Below are positions 39,722 to 48,632 of a stretch of 64,000 nt of DNA, piece after piece. Numbering within the stretch: the stretch's first letter is position 1; each line of letters opens with the position of its first letter. The stretch comes from Pedobacter steynii (GTDB lineage Bacteria; Bacteroidota; Bacteroidia; Sphingobacteriales; Sphingobacteriaceae), in the NCBI RefSeq assembly GCF_001721645.1, contig NZ_CP017141.1, positions 3,286,001 to 3,350,000 on the forward strand. The letters are read 5' to 3'. The notes under the pieces were generated by a model. It had not been told where the DNA came from. It did no database searches and was given only the letters and a program-made list of their open reading frames with translations. The translations under genes were made by a program, and so were the position numbers.

Positions 39722-41443
39722 CTATTTATAAAACGTGATTGAATAATTCCTGTTGTTGTCTTTCATATCAGTAACAATTACCTCCAGCGTATGTTTTCCC
39801 GGAGCAGTCCTGTCGTCGAAGGTATGCCATAAGCTTGCCGATTTGGTATCAAATTCCATTAAAATCCACTTACCATCAACGAAACCATTAAAGCTTTTGA
39901 CGCCAGAAAGATTGTCTCTTAATTTAAAGGACATCTTACTGATTCCGGCCATATTCTTTCCATCACTGATGTTAATTGGCGTAAGTGTGGGAGGGAGCGT
40001 ATCTATTGCGATAAAGAAAGCTCCAAAATTCCGGGGTTTCGCTTTTACATATCCGTTTTCGAAGTAACCGCCCTGCGAAGATCTTCCTGTATTTACAATC
40101 AATGCTTTTTCTTTATACTTACTCAGACTGCTGTCTGCTTTAATCCAGATTTCGAAACCAGTATGTAAAGGGGTAAGATTATTGTGAATCTGATGAACCG
40201 CAGAATAGGCGTTAGCTGCTGGCCTGGGTAAAATTTTGTAATGGAAATTGAGGTCATTATAAAGGGTTCCTTTTGGGAAAATCACCTTGACTTCTGCATT
40301 GTTGAATTCATTCTGATTCGCATAGGAATAAAGTGTTCCAGGTGCTTGTTCAGGAGTACTGATAATAGACTTATTATCTGCCTGAACATTAAAGGGAAGT
40401 ATGCTCTTATTGCCTTTTGAATCAGTAATGATGTACCTCAGCTGGTGTAATTTGCCATCAGAAAAATCAATTCTTCCATTATTAACAAGGTTATTATATA
40501 TGGTTAAGGGATTTCCCGGATCAACAAAACTCTTTTGGATGCTTTTCCTGGTGTTGATAAATGTCGGGTAATCAATATGAGCATTAATGGCTTTACTGTT
40601 CTCAAACTTAAACTTTTCTAGAGAAGAGGTGAATACTATTTTCCCATCCAGTTCTAACTCTATCGAGTAAACACCATTGGTTCCGGAAGCACCATTATGC
40701 TTGTCTGTTGTGATGATGCCGAAGCCAGCCTCGCCACTCAGGTTGATGGTGTTTACCTTGTTGAGTTTATAGTTACCTGCCCCACCAACTACCTGGAAGT
40801 ATTGCTTAGGTGTAAATTCGTTAAAAGTCTTTTTGTTCAGGCGATAAACATACATGGAATAAATTACCGGTGGAATATTGTCCGGGATATCAAAGCCAAA
40901 CAACTGAGGGTTGATCGTAGCTTCCGTCTTGGTATCTCTTATTTCAAAGTGTAAATGTGGGCCTCCTGAACTACCTGTATTGCCGGTATAGGCAATCACG
41001 TCTCCTTTACGGACCGGAATCTGCAGGGAATTTGGGAATTCGTCAATTTCATAAGACTTCTTTTGGTATTGTATCGTCTTTACCTGTTGTGTAATTTTAG
41101 GATTGAAGCGTTGCAAATGTCCGTATACTGAGGTATAACCATTTGGATGATTGATGTATAATGCCAGTCCGAACCCACTGTTTTGCACTCTTAGACGGGA
41201 GATATAGCCGTCTGCGATCGCATATACAGGATATCCTTCCCGCTGATTGGTACGATAATCCATTCCGGAATGGAAATGGTTAGGCCTGAGTTCTCCAAAA
41301 GAACCGGCAAGGGCCGGTGGGACAATATCAAGCGGAGACCTGAAATCTACAAGAGGGTATTTATTATTGCTGAATATTTGCTGAGCCTGAGCAAGGCCGG
41401 TTAAAAAGACCAGCGAAAGAAATAGAAATTTTGCTTTTATCAT
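39722..41443 (-). CDS. M23 family metallopeptidase, secreted
   Basis: A 573-residue exported protein. A signal peptide (1-20) is followed by an LytM/M23 domain with HFHSGMDYR (H58 and D62 as zinc ligands), the AIADGYISRLRV strand, and the HLHFE motif near residue 164. M23 enzymes cut peptidoglycan cross-links. About 370 further residues follow, with beta-sandwich character (FKLRDNLSGVKSFNGFVDGK near the end), of unknown role and possibly surface-binding. It is co-directional with bcp and the FAH-family gene. Confidence 0.88.
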   Translation of the reverse strand: MIKAKFLFLSLVFLTGLAQAQQIFSNNKYPLVDFRSPLDIVPPALAGSFGELRPNHFHSGMDYRTNQREGYPVYAIADGYISRLRVQNSGFGLALYINHPNGYTSVYGHLQRFNPKITQQVKTIQYQKKSYEIDEFPNSLQIPVRKGDVIAYTGNTGSSGGPHLHFEIRDTKTEATINPQLFGFDIPDNIPPVIYSMYVYRLNKKTFNEFTPKQYFQVVGGAGNYKLNKVNTINLSGEAGFGIITTDKHNGASGTNGVYSIELELDGKIVFTSSLEKFKFENSKAINAHIDYPTFINTRKSIQKSFVDPGNPLTIYNNLVNNGRIDFSDGKLHQLRYIITDSKGNKSILPFNVQADNKSIISTPEQAPGTLYSYANQNEFNNAEVKVIFPKGTLYNDLNFHYKILPRPAANAYSAVHQIHNNLTPLHTGFEIWIKADSSLSKYKEKALIVNTGRSSQGGYFENGYVKAKPRNFGAFFIAIDTLPPTLTPINISDGKNMAGISKMSFKLRDNLSGVKSFNGFVDGKWILMEFDTKSASLWHTFDDRTAPGKHTLEVIVTDMKDNNRNYSITFYK

Positions 41444-41448
41444 TGAAG

Positions 41449-42060
41449 CTATTTTATATCGAAATTTAGTAATTGCTGTCCGGCCATCCAGGCCTCCAGT
41501 TTGTCGCCCTGATGCACCTGGCCCACACCTTCCGGAGTTCCGGTAAAAATCAGGTCGCCTTTTTTAAGGGTAATGTATTTTGATACAAAGGAGATGATGT
41601 GTTCAAAAGAGAAGATCATGTTTTTCGTATTTCCGTTTTGTCTGGATTCCCCATTGATCTGAAGTTCAAAGGGAAGGTTGTAGATGTCCTCTATCTCCGT
41701 TTTTGGTATAAAATTGCTAAAAGCTGCGCTATGGTCAAATGCTTTGGCAAGTTCCCAGGGTAAGCCTTTTTCCTTATGGATGGCCTGAATATCTCTTGCT
41801 GTAAAATCGATACCAAGTCCCATCTCCTCATAATAATTTGGAGCAAATTTTTCCGAGATGTGTTTTCCTTCTTTGCAGATTTTTAGTACCACCTCCAATT
41901 CATAATGAATGTCGGATGAAAAATCAGGAATATAAAAAGGCTTATTGTCTTTCAGTGCTGCGGTATCAGGTTTAAGAAATATAACCGGGCTTCCCGGAAC
42001 GGGATTATTTAATTCTTTGGCATGCGCGACATAGTTGCGGCCAATGGCAATTATCTTCAT
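41449..42060 (-). CDS. Fumarylacetoacetate hydrolase family protein
   Basis: A 203-residue protein of the FAH fold. Visible are MKIIAIGRNYVAHAKELNN, the metal-site segment YELEVVLKICKEGKHI, GIDFTARDIQAIHKEKG, and LIFTGTPEGVGQV, which is diagnostic for the family (acylpyruvase/FAHD1-like hydrolases). It likely acts on acylpyruvates or decarboxylates oxaloacetate as FAHD1 does; this is inferred from similarity. It starts 5 bp upstream of the M23 gene. Confidence 0.9.
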   Translation of the reverse strand: MKIIAIGRNYVAHAKELNNPVPGSPVIFLKPDTAALKDNKPFYIPDFSSDIHYELEVVLKICKEGKHISEKFAPNYYEEMGLGIDFTARDIQAIHKEKGLPWELAKAFDHSAAFSNFIPKTEIEDIYNLPFELQINGESRQNGNTKNMIFSFEHIISFVSKYITLKKGDLIFTGTPEGVGQVHQGDKLEAWMAGQQLLNFDIK

Positions 42061-42149
42061 CTTCAGATTTGTGTTTAATAATTATGTAGCTAACAAGATA
42101 AAATCATGAAAGTTTACTCAAGGCCAAAAATAGTAAAGAATAGGGGGAA

Positions 42150-42662
42150 TTAGAGAACGGATATCCTTTTTACAATCGTTTCAGATCCTGAAACGATTTT
42201 TAAGAAGTAAATACCACTATTTAAGCGGTTAGGAATGGTGTAACTTTTTGTTTGCTCACCGGAAGAGATCCGTTCATTGGAGAGCGTAACCACTTCATTA
42301 CCCAAAAGGTCCATTATTTTAACAGAAAGATTGGATTCCCGGTCTAACCTCAGAATCAGATTAATTTGATCACTTACCGGGTTCGGGTATACTTTAAGCA
42401 CACTCAGAATTTTATCCTGTTTGATATTTGCAGCAACTTTTGCATTGGTGATATCGTTATAAGGAACATATCCAAAAGTTGACCTTGGCTTATAAGTAGG
42501 TACGTTGGCTTTAATCTGAGGTGTTTTGTAGATCTTTTTTGCCCTTACATTGGAGATGGCACTATCCGGTCGCTGAGCGAAAACATTAAGGCTACAGAAG
42601 ACACTCATGCATAATATGCATAAAATGTTTAAGAGCAGCGCTATTCGTAGTTTTCTATTCAT
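42150..42662 (-). CDS. Small secreted protein with type A T9SS sorting domain
   Basis: A 170-residue exported protein. A signal peptide (about 1-29, ending NVFAQ) is followed by a ~60-residue basic, proline-containing segment and then a complete type A C-terminal domain (KVYPNPVSDQINL near residue 89 to IVKRISVL at the end, including SGIYFLKIVSG). This domain directs export by the type IX secretion system. No catalytic or binding domain precedes it. The ATG at 42662 is chosen because an upstream start adds a hydrophobic, non-signal-like stretch across the promoter box. Confidence 0.85.
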   Translation of the reverse strand: MNRKLRIALLLNILCILCMSVFCSLNVFAQRPDSAISNVRAKKIYKTPQIKANVPTYKPRSTFGYVPYNDITNAKVAANIKQDKILSVLKVYPNPVSDQINLILRLDRESNLSVKIMDLLGNEVVTLSNERISSGEQTKSYTIPNRLNSGIYFLKIVSGSETIVKRISVL

Positions 42663-42675
42663 GTTTGGATGATGC

Positions 42676-42683
42676 CAAAAATA
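42676..42683 (-). promoter_or_regulatory. TAnnTTTG -7 box, T9SS cargo gene
   Basis: CAAAAATA on + reads TATTTTTG on minus, 13 bp before the ATG at 42662. Confidence 0.45.
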
Positions 42684-42814
42684 TAAATAATAAAACAAAA
42701 AAATCAATGATTTTGTTTACTTATTAAATATTTAACAATATTTAACAACTTAAGTCGTTCCTTACATTTGACATTTTATAGAAATAGAAGGATCTCCTTG
42801 ATTTTATGGGATTG

Positions 42815-42822
42815 TAAATTTG
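42815..42822 (+). promoter_or_regulatory. TAnnTTTG -7 box, kup
   Basis: TAAATTTG lies 37 bp before the GTG start at 42860. A TTG at 42798-42800 is only 14 bp upstream, shorter than usual spacing. Confidence 0.4.
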
Positions 42823-42859
42823 TTTATTTACTGTAATTTTACCGCATAATTAGAAGAAA

Positions 42860-44812
42860 GTGTCAAATCAAAAAAATTTAAATGCGCTCAGTGCCGGAGG
42901 GTTACTTATTAGTCTGGGGATTGTTTACGGAGATATTGGAACTTCACCACTCTATACATTAAAGGCAATTTTTACTGCGGTAAAGGGTGCCGGGCAAGCG
43001 GTAACCCCGGAATTAGTACTCGGAGCAATTTCCTGTATCATCTGGACGCTGACTTTACAAACCACCATTAAGTACGTAGTCATTACCCTTAAAGCGGATA
43101 ATAAAGGAGAGGGCGGAATTTTTTCGCTGTACTCTCTGGTTCGAAAGAATGCCAAATGGCTCGTCATTCCCGCCGTTATTGGGGGATGTGCGATGCTCGC
43201 CGACGGAATCATTACCCCCAGTATTACCGTGACTACTGCCATTGAGGGCTTACAGTTAAAATTCCCTGATGTTCCGGTTATCCCAATTGTCATCATCATC
43301 ATCTCCATCTTATTTATCATTCAGCAATTTGGAACGAACCTGGTCGGAAAGCTTTTTGGTCCGGTGATGTTTTTGTGGTTTAGTGCGCTGGGATTATTGG
43401 GAATTTTGTTCGTTGTTCAGGATTTTAGCATTTTAAAGGCATTAAATCCTTATTATGCAGTTACTTTACTGGTTAATAATCCTGCTGCATTATTGATCTT
43501 AGGTGGTGTTTTTCTATGTACAACCGGAGCCGAAGCATTGTATTCGGATATGGGGCATTGCGGGAAAAACAACATCCGGGTGAGCTGGGTCTTTGTGAAG
43601 GCCATGTTGATTCTGAATTACCTTGGTCAGGGAGTGTGGGTATTGCACAGACCTCATTATGAAGTAGAATTAAACCCCTTCTTTGAAATTGTTCCTCCTG
43701 CTTATTTGCTGTTCATGGTTGCCCTGGCCACACTGGCGGCAGTTATTGCCAGTCAGGCAATGATTACGGGGTCATTTACACTGATCTCTGAAGCAGTAAG
43801 GTTAAACTTATGGCCGAAAGTAAGGATCAACTACCCAAGTAACCAAAAAGGACAAATCTATGTGCCTTCAATCAATTGGTTGTTATGGATCGGTTGTGTG
43901 GCCATTGTATTGATCTTTAAAAAATCAGGAGCGATGGAGGGCGCTTACGGACTGGCGATTAACCTGACTTTCCTGTCTACTACGATATTGGTAGCGGCTT
44001 ACATGAAACGTAAAAAAGTGCCGCTATATGTGATCCTGATATTTCTTGCCATCTACGGTGTAATTGAATCGACATTCCTGATCGGTAATCTTGCCAAGTT
44101 CTTCCATGGAGGTTGGATGACCGTATTGATCGGTTCCGGGCTATTTACGGTGATGTGGAGCTGGTACGTAGCGAGAAAGATTAAAAACAGATTTGTTAAA
44201 TACGTTGAAATTGAGGATTACTATCAGATCATTTCCGAATTAAGTGTGGATGAATCTGTTCCTAAATATTCTTCTCAGCTGGTATATTTAACCAGTGCCA
44301 ATTTTAAAACAGAGATTGAATCCAAGATCATTTATTCCATCATTCAAAAGGAGCCTAAGCGGGCAGATGTATATTGGTTGGTGCACGTAGATGTGGTAGA
44401 CGAGCCTTATACAAGGGAATATAAAGTGGAATTCCTGATCCCCGGTAAGCTGATCAGAATCGATTTCAAACTTGGATTCCGGGTAGAGCAAAGTGTAAAC
44501 CTGCTGTATAGAAAAGTGATTGAAGACCTGGTAAAGAATGGAGAAGTTGACATTACCAGTCAGTATACCTCACTTAATAAACATAAAATTGCCGGGGATT
44601 TCAGATTTGTGCTCTTAGAAAAGCATTTGTCCAAATTCTCGAAACTGAGTTTTTACGAACGAAGTGTAATGGATTATTACTTTATCCTGAAACGTTTCAG
44701 CCTTTCGGAAGAAAGAAGTTTTGGACTGGATTCCAGTTATGTGGATGTAGAAAAAGTTCCTTTGATCTTTGTCACTCCGGATGACATCGAATTGACCAGA
44801 CTTCCGGTTTAA
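42860..44812 (+). CDS. kup: KUP-type potassium transporter (GTG start)
   Basis: A 650-residue K+/H+ symporter of the inner membrane. The diagnostic IVYGDIGTSPLYT is at residues 21-33. About 12 hydrophobic helices follow to residue ~440, including LADGIITPSITVTTAIEG. The C-terminal ~200 residues are cytoplasmic. The GTG at 42860 gives the family-like N-terminus; no ATG is better placed. The gene is divergent from the T9SS cargo gene and is followed by a bidirectional terminator. Confidence 0.95.
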   Translation: MSNQKNLNALSAGGLLISLGIVYGDIGTSPLYTLKAIFTAVKGAGQAVTPELVLGAISCIIWTLTLQTTIKYVVITLKADNKGEGGIFSLYSLVRKNAKWLVIPAVIGGCAMLADGIITPSITVTTAIEGLQLKFPDVPVIPIVIIIISILFIIQQFGTNLVGKLFGPVMFLWFSALGLLGILFVVQDFSILKALNPYYAVTLLVNNPAALLILGGVFLCTTGAEALYSDMGHCGKNNIRVSWVFVKAMLILNYLGQGVWVLHRPHYEVELNPFFEIVPPAYLLFMVALATLAAVIASQAMITGSFTLISEAVRLNLWPKVRINYPSNQKGQIYVPSINWLLWIGCVAIVLIFKKSGAMEGAYGLAINLTFLSTTILVAAYMKRKKVPLYVILIFLAIYGVIESTFLIGNLAKFFHGGWMTVLIGSGLFTVMWSWYVARKIKNRFVKYVEIEDYYQIISELSVDESVPKYSSQLVYLTSANFKTEIESKIIYSIIQKEPKRADVYWLVHVDVVDEPYTREYKVEFLIPGKLIRIDFKLGFRVEQSVNLLYRKVIEDLVKNGEVDITSQYTSLNKHKIAGDFRFVLLEKHLSKFSKLSFYERSVMDYYFILKRFSLSEERSFGLDSSYVDVEKVPLIFVTPDDIELTRLPV

Positions 44813-44826
44813 GATCATTTCAGATT

Positions 44827-44866
44827 TTCAATATAAAAGGCCCTCACAAGGGCCTTTTATATTGAA
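44827..44866. terminator. Bidirectional terminator, kup/LytTR regulator
   Basis: A 17-bp perfect stem (44827-44843 with 44850-44866, TCACAA loop) with A- and T-rich arms between two convergent genes. Confidence 0.88.
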
Positions 44867-44879
44867 TTTTATTCGCGGT

Positions 44880-45596
44880 TTAGCGCAGGTTATGCTGTAA
44901 AAAGCCATTTACCTGTTCCTTATAGGTTCTCCCTATTGGGAGTTGTTTATTTTGGATTTCTATTTCCGTGCTGGTATAGGCGTTTATTTTTTCAGTCGAT
45001 ACGATATAAGAACGGTGAATTCTCAGAAAATTATTTTTTGGAAGCTGTTCTTCTATTTGCCCCAGTTGAAACCTGGTTGTGATGACTTTGTCGATGGTAA
45101 AGATCCGTACATACTCTTTCAGGCTTTCTATATAAAGAATCTCCCTGAAATAGATCTTTACCTGTTTCTTACTGGTATTGACAAATATATATTCTTTGCC
45201 TGCCGGGGTAAATACAGCTGAGGTTTCCGGTTTGCCGGAGCTGAGCTGTTTTAACTTGTTTGCTGCTTTTAGAAAGCGGCTAAATTCAATTGGCTTCAGG
45301 AGGTAATCTACAACGTTCAGTTCATAACCCTGTAAGGCATATTCATGGTAAGCTGTGGTAATGATGATATGAGGAGGGTTTTTTAAGGTTTGTATAAAGT
45401 CCAGGCCTTTGAGCTTGGGTAGGTTAATGTCTAGAAAAATAACATCGATATCATTGTTGCTCAAATCATCCAGCGCACTAATGGCATCAGCGTAAGTCTT
45501 TTTTAATTTCAGAAAGGGGACATCGGTAATATAATCCTGAAGGATTTCAGCAGCCAAAGGCTCATCTTCAATAATGATACATTTATAGGGTTCCAT
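44880..45596 (-). CDS. LytTR-family response regulator
   Basis: A 238-residue transcription regulator. The receiver domain has the acidic pair in IIIEDEP and phospho-acceptor D56 in FLDINLP, with VVDYLLKPIEF at its end. The C-terminal LytTR DNA-binding domain has ILYIESLKEYVRIF and NNFLRIHRSYIVS. The ATG at 45596 overlaps the kinase stop by 14 bp, indicating translational coupling; the longer start at 45626 is unlikely. Targets are unknown. Confidence 0.93.
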   Translation of the reverse strand: MEPYKCIIIEDEPLAAEILQDYITDVPFLKLKKTYADAISALDDLSNNDIDVIFLDINLPKLKGLDFIQTLKNPPHIIITTAYHEYALQGYELNVVDYLLKPIEFSRFLKAANKLKQLSSGKPETSAVFTPAGKEYIFVNTSKKQVKIYFREILYIESLKEYVRIFTIDKVITTRFQLGQIEEQLPKNNFLRIHRSYIVSTEKINAYTSTEIEIQNKQLPIGRTYKEQVNGFLQHNLR

Positions 45597-46704
45597 GACT
45601 GTTGAGGTTAATTTTAAGGGATACATTAAAAACTTTAGGAAGATTGTCCAATGTCAGAGAGAATTCCCGGTACATCAACTCAAGCTGTCTGCGGATATTG
45701 CTCAACCCGATTTTTTCATTCACTATATTTTCGCCATTATAATCCTGCGTGTTTTGGGTTTTAAAAATCAGCATCCCATTTTTTAAAATAATGCTGATCT
45801 CCATATGGTTATCACCTGTGGTTTCATTTAATCCATGTTTGAATGCGTTTTCAATAAATGGGAGCAGGATAAGCGGGGTAATCATTTGAGTATTATCATC
45901 AATTTCTTTCTCAAATGATACTTTCAACCGGTCATCGTATCGTATTTTCTCCAGCTCCAGGTAATCTTCCAGGATTTTGATTTCTTCAGCAATGGTGATA
46001 GAAGCCCTATGGGATTCATACAGCATAAACCGTAATAATTTTGATAATTTGAGTACAACTTCAGGGGCCTGGTCTGATTTTTTCCTCGCCAGACCATAGA
46101 TATTGTTCAGGGTATTAAATAGAAAATGTGGATTGATCTGGTTTTTTAAAAACTTGAGTTCTGTTTCCAGTTTATCCTTAATAAGGAATTTTTCTGTTTT
46201 CAGTTTGGAGGCCTGCAAACGGAAGAGTTTTAAAGCAACAGCAATGCCACAGATGTAACCAATATCCAGTAAGGCAATAAATAGACCGGAGGGATTAAAT
46301 ACATCCGCCATACCAACAATTTTTTCTGGTTTGAGTAGGGGGCTGATTACAAAAACGTTTGCCAGACGATAGAAAAAAATGGCAATGATCAGGGCCAGAA
46401 GAATCTGGACGACCACACTGAAGATCGCCTTTTTCTGAACCAGAAGATCGTTTACCGGAAACTCCATGACATAGTAGGAAAAAGACATTTTAACGGAAAC
46501 CAGCAAAAAGTTAAAGAGGATCGCCAGGGTAAGGACATAGGTTTCCTGCTCTGGCGGAAACAAATCATGTATCCAGGCATACTCCAATAAAGTTCCCTGT
46601 ATGCTATACGTAAACCAGAATAGGATATGTCGGTAAATCTTGTGCTTCACTAATGGAAGTTCGTGATTTTTAAACCAAATAATTGAAAATAATATCAATG
46701 ACAT
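45583..46704 (-). CDS. LytS-like sensor histidine kinase
   Basis: A 373-residue membrane kinase. About five hydrophobic helices occupy residues 1-160. The His_kinase domain has the phospho-acceptor H193 in LKNQINPHFLFNTLNNIYG, and the HATPase has LILLPFIENAFKHGLNE and IGLSNIRRQLELMY. It forms a two-component pair with the overlapping LytTR regulator. No extracellular sensor domain is seen, so the membrane helices may sense the signal. It is divergent from the gene at 46859. Confidence 0.93.
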   Translation of the reverse strand: MSLILFSIIWFKNHELPLVKHKIYRHILFWFTYSIQGTLLEYAWIHDLFPPEQETYVLTLAILFNFLLVSVKMSFSYYVMEFPVNDLLVQKKAIFSVVVQILLALIIAIFFYRLANVFVISPLLKPEKIVGMADVFNPSGLFIALLDIGYICGIAVALKLFRLQASKLKTEKFLIKDKLETELKFLKNQINPHFLFNTLNNIYGLARKKSDQAPEVVLKLSKLLRFMLYESHRASITIAEEIKILEDYLELEKIRYDDRLKVSFEKEIDDNTQMITPLILLPFIENAFKHGLNETTGDNHMEISIILKNGMLIFKTQNTQDYNGENIVNEKIGLSNIRRQLELMYREFSLTLDNLPKVFNVSLKINLNSHGTL

Positions 46705-46858
46705 TCCTGATGATACAAACAGTCATTTTTTAGGTATCATGGTTTTTGGATGTGGGTAACGGTGGTTTGTGCTTTATGGAGTGTTGTTTGTTGATAAATT
46801 TTGTATGTATGGGTTGGGCTTACTGATATTACTTCTTTAAGAAGCTCAACCAAACAAG

Positions 46859-47335
46859 ATGATGAAAACCTATAGAACAAAAGTAATTTTTCTCGGCCTG
46901 ATTGCAGGTACACTGGATGGCCTTGCCGCGATTTTCTTATCGGCAAGAGGTAATGCAACCATGGTATTTAAGTATATCTCCAGTGCAGTTCTTGGGCCTG
47001 AAGCGTTTAAGGGAGGAGCAGCTACGGTTATTCTGGGAGTAGGCTTCCACTATTTTAATGCCATGGCATTTACCCTATTCTACTTTTTTATTTATCCCCG
47101 GGTATCCTTACTTCGGAAAAATATTGTGCTGAGCAGTCTATTGTATGGTTCATTTATCTGGATCGTGATGAACCTCTGCGTGGTGCCATTGAGCAGGATT
47201 AACACTTCGCATTTTACAATCAGCGGCGTGTTAAAAAGCTGGGTAATTCTCGTTGTTTTTATTGCTTTGCCGCTGGCAATCGGGATCAGGGAGATTTACC
47301 GGAATAAAACTACATCTAAAAAATTAGGGTTATGA
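46859..47335 (+). CDS. Small integral membrane protein, unknown function
   Basis: A 158-residue hydrophobic protein with about four transmembrane helices (roughly 10-28, 55-77, 85-108, 122-145). I do not recognise a characterised family; it loosely resembles small YagU-like membrane proteins. The overlapping ATGA with the DUF1223 gene suggests the two are translated together. Divergence from the LytS/LytTR pair makes it a candidate target of that system. An alternative start is the ATG one codon on (46862). Confidence 0.7.
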   Translation: MMKTYRTKVIFLGLIAGTLDGLAAIFLSARGNATMVFKYISSAVLGPEAFKGGAATVILGVGFHYFNAMAFTLFYFFIYPRVSLLRKNIVLSSLLYGSFIWIVMNLCVVPLSRINTSHFTISGVLKSWVILVVFIALPLAIGIREIYRNKTTSKKLGL

Positions 47336-48081
47336 AACTATTATGGTTGTTTACTGCCATGATCATCTGGAGTATGGTCAACGGGCCTGGGGACGGGGTC
47401 GTGCAAAAGAAAAAAACGGCTGATGCTGGTTTTGCTGTTGTAGAACTGTTTACTTCCGAAGGGTGTTCCAGCTGTCCGCCAGCTGAAAAGCTCCTGAAAG
47501 AAATTCATCAGCAGTACCAGGGGAGAGCAGTTTACGTCCTTGCTTTTCATGTCGATTATTGGGATAAACTGGGTTGGAAGGATAAGTTTAGCGATTCGAA
47601 ATATTCTGGCCGGCAATACAAGTACAGCGTATTTTTCCAGGGCAGGCTTTATACCCCTCAGGCAATCATTAATGGAAAAGAGGCTTTTGTCGGATCTGAA
47701 GGAGATAAAATCAAAGGGGCAATTGACAAGCTCCTGAGGAAGAAGGTAACGTTACCGGATACGGAATATAAGGTTCGTATAAAAGACGGTCAGGTGACAC
47801 TGGATTACCTCCTTGGGCAGTCACTTAAAGGAAATCTCTTATCGGTTGCACTATTGCAGAATCAGGAATCAGTTCAGGTTATGGCTGGCGAAAATAAAGG
47901 CAAATTATTAGAACACGTTAATGTGGTAAGGTCTTTTTATTCGGAGGCGATATTGGATCGTTCAGGTAGTCTAAATCTGGATCTTCCTAAAGATACCGAT
48001 GCTAAGGGACTTCATGTCCTGGTTTACCTGCAGGATCAAAAAAATCTTAATGTGATTTCCGCCACAGAGATTTCTCTGTGA
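47332..48081 (+). CDS. DUF1223 family secreted thioredoxin-like protein
   Basis: A 249-residue protein of the DUF1223 family. A short hydrophobic N-terminus (signal-like, 1-18) is followed by VVELFTSEGCSSCPPAEKLL, the thioredoxin-like segment with CSSCPP, and later AFHVDYWDKLGWKDKFS and YTPQAIING, all typical of the family. The function is unknown; the cysteines suggest redox activity. It overlaps the preceding membrane-protein gene by 4 bp. Confidence 0.85.
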   Translation: MKLLWLFTAMIIWSMVNGPGDGVVQKKKTADAGFAVVELFTSEGCSSCPPAEKLLKEIHQQYQGRAVYVLAFHVDYWDKLGWKDKFSDSKYSGRQYKYSVFFQGRLYTPQAIINGKEAFVGSEGDKIKGAIDKLLRKKVTLPDTEYKVRIKDGQVTLDYLLGQSLKGNLLSVALLQNQESVQVMAGENKGKLLEHVNVVRSFYSEAILDRSGSLNLDLPKDTDAKGLHVLVYLQDQKNLNVISATEISL

Positions 48082-48127
48082 GGAACTATGGAATAAAAGT
48101 GATCTCTGAAAATTCTGAATCAATAAA

Positions 48128-48150
48128 AAAGGCTCCGGGGAGGAGCCTTT
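48128..48150 (+). terminator. Terminator after the DUF1223 gene
   Basis: A 9-bp stem (48128-48136 with 48142-48150) with GGCTCC core and flanking A/T, 46 bp after the stop. Confidence 0.75.
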
Positions 48151-48372
48151 ATTGCTGGTCATCTAACCAAGCAATTATAGGGATAATTATAGGAGGGCAC
48201 TTTAAGGGATGTCCAATCTCATTACTGTCGATTTATATGGAACATCGTTTTTTAATCTTATTATTTACAATAAGTCTAATGTATAAATATATTTTCTAAA
48301 AAAATAATATATTGAGAAATATTCTAGGATTTGGTTCAGAAAAGGCCAGGATAAAGAAGAATTAGTATTTCT

Positions 48373-48571
48373 TGTGCTCTTACCTGATTCTTGGTTTGTC
48401 GGTGTTCGATTAGCACAGTTAACCCGAACGTCCCATGGACGTACCTGAAACGTAGCAGGAACGTCTTTTTGTACGATAAGACGTTCCTGGTATAACTGAG
48501 GTACATGCCTGGAGTGTTCCGGTTATCCGCCTGCGCCTAAGGAATGTCGGGCGCTATAGAAAGGCGACCGA
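48373..48571. other. Three adjacent stem-loops, possible structured RNA or mobile remnant
   Basis: First, a 6-bp stem (48373-48378 with 48412-48417). Second, a long interrupted hairpin: outer arms 48420-48446 and 48499-48525 (TAACC/GGTTA, GAAC/GTTC, GTACCT/AGGTAC blocks) and an inner perfect 11-bp stem (48457-48467 with 48478-48488). Third, an 8-bp stem with one mismatch (48547-48554 with 48564-48571). The strand is not determined. No coding potential or known RNA family was recognised. Confidence 0.4.
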
Positions 48572-48580
48572 TGATCTCCA

Positions 48581-48610
48581 TAAAAAAGCCCCTGAATTAA
48601 ATTCAGAGGC
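48581..48610 (-). terminator. APC permease terminator
   Basis: A stem with one mismatch (48588-48597 with 48601-48610, TAA loop). Six A on the + side give a U run when read on the minus strand, 23 bp past the permease stop. Confidence 0.8.
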
Positions 48611-48632
48611 CTCTATTGAATACATCTTGATG

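Larger units (their letters stand above)
48151..48632. other. Gene-free interval with structured segment
   Basis: About 480 bp without a credible gene. The left part (48160-48360) is AT-rich and shows nothing clear. The middle (48373-48571) is locally richer in G+C and holds three neighbouring stem-loops described separately. The right end holds the terminator of the APC permease. Short ORFs here lack coding character. Confidence 0.6.

Noticed and set aside
46737..46958. Minus-strand ORF between LytS and the membrane-protein gene
   Set aside because: It overlaps the start of the gene at 46859 and the shared promoter region, and its translation is low-complexity shadow sequence.
48078..48299. 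A 73-codon + strand ORF after the DUF1223 gene
   Set aside because: It runs through the DUF1223 terminator hairpin and AT-rich DNA and has no protein-like character.
48373..48571. Retron or group II intron fragment
   Set aside because: No reverse transcriptase gene is present in the window and no intron domain V-like core could be recognised.
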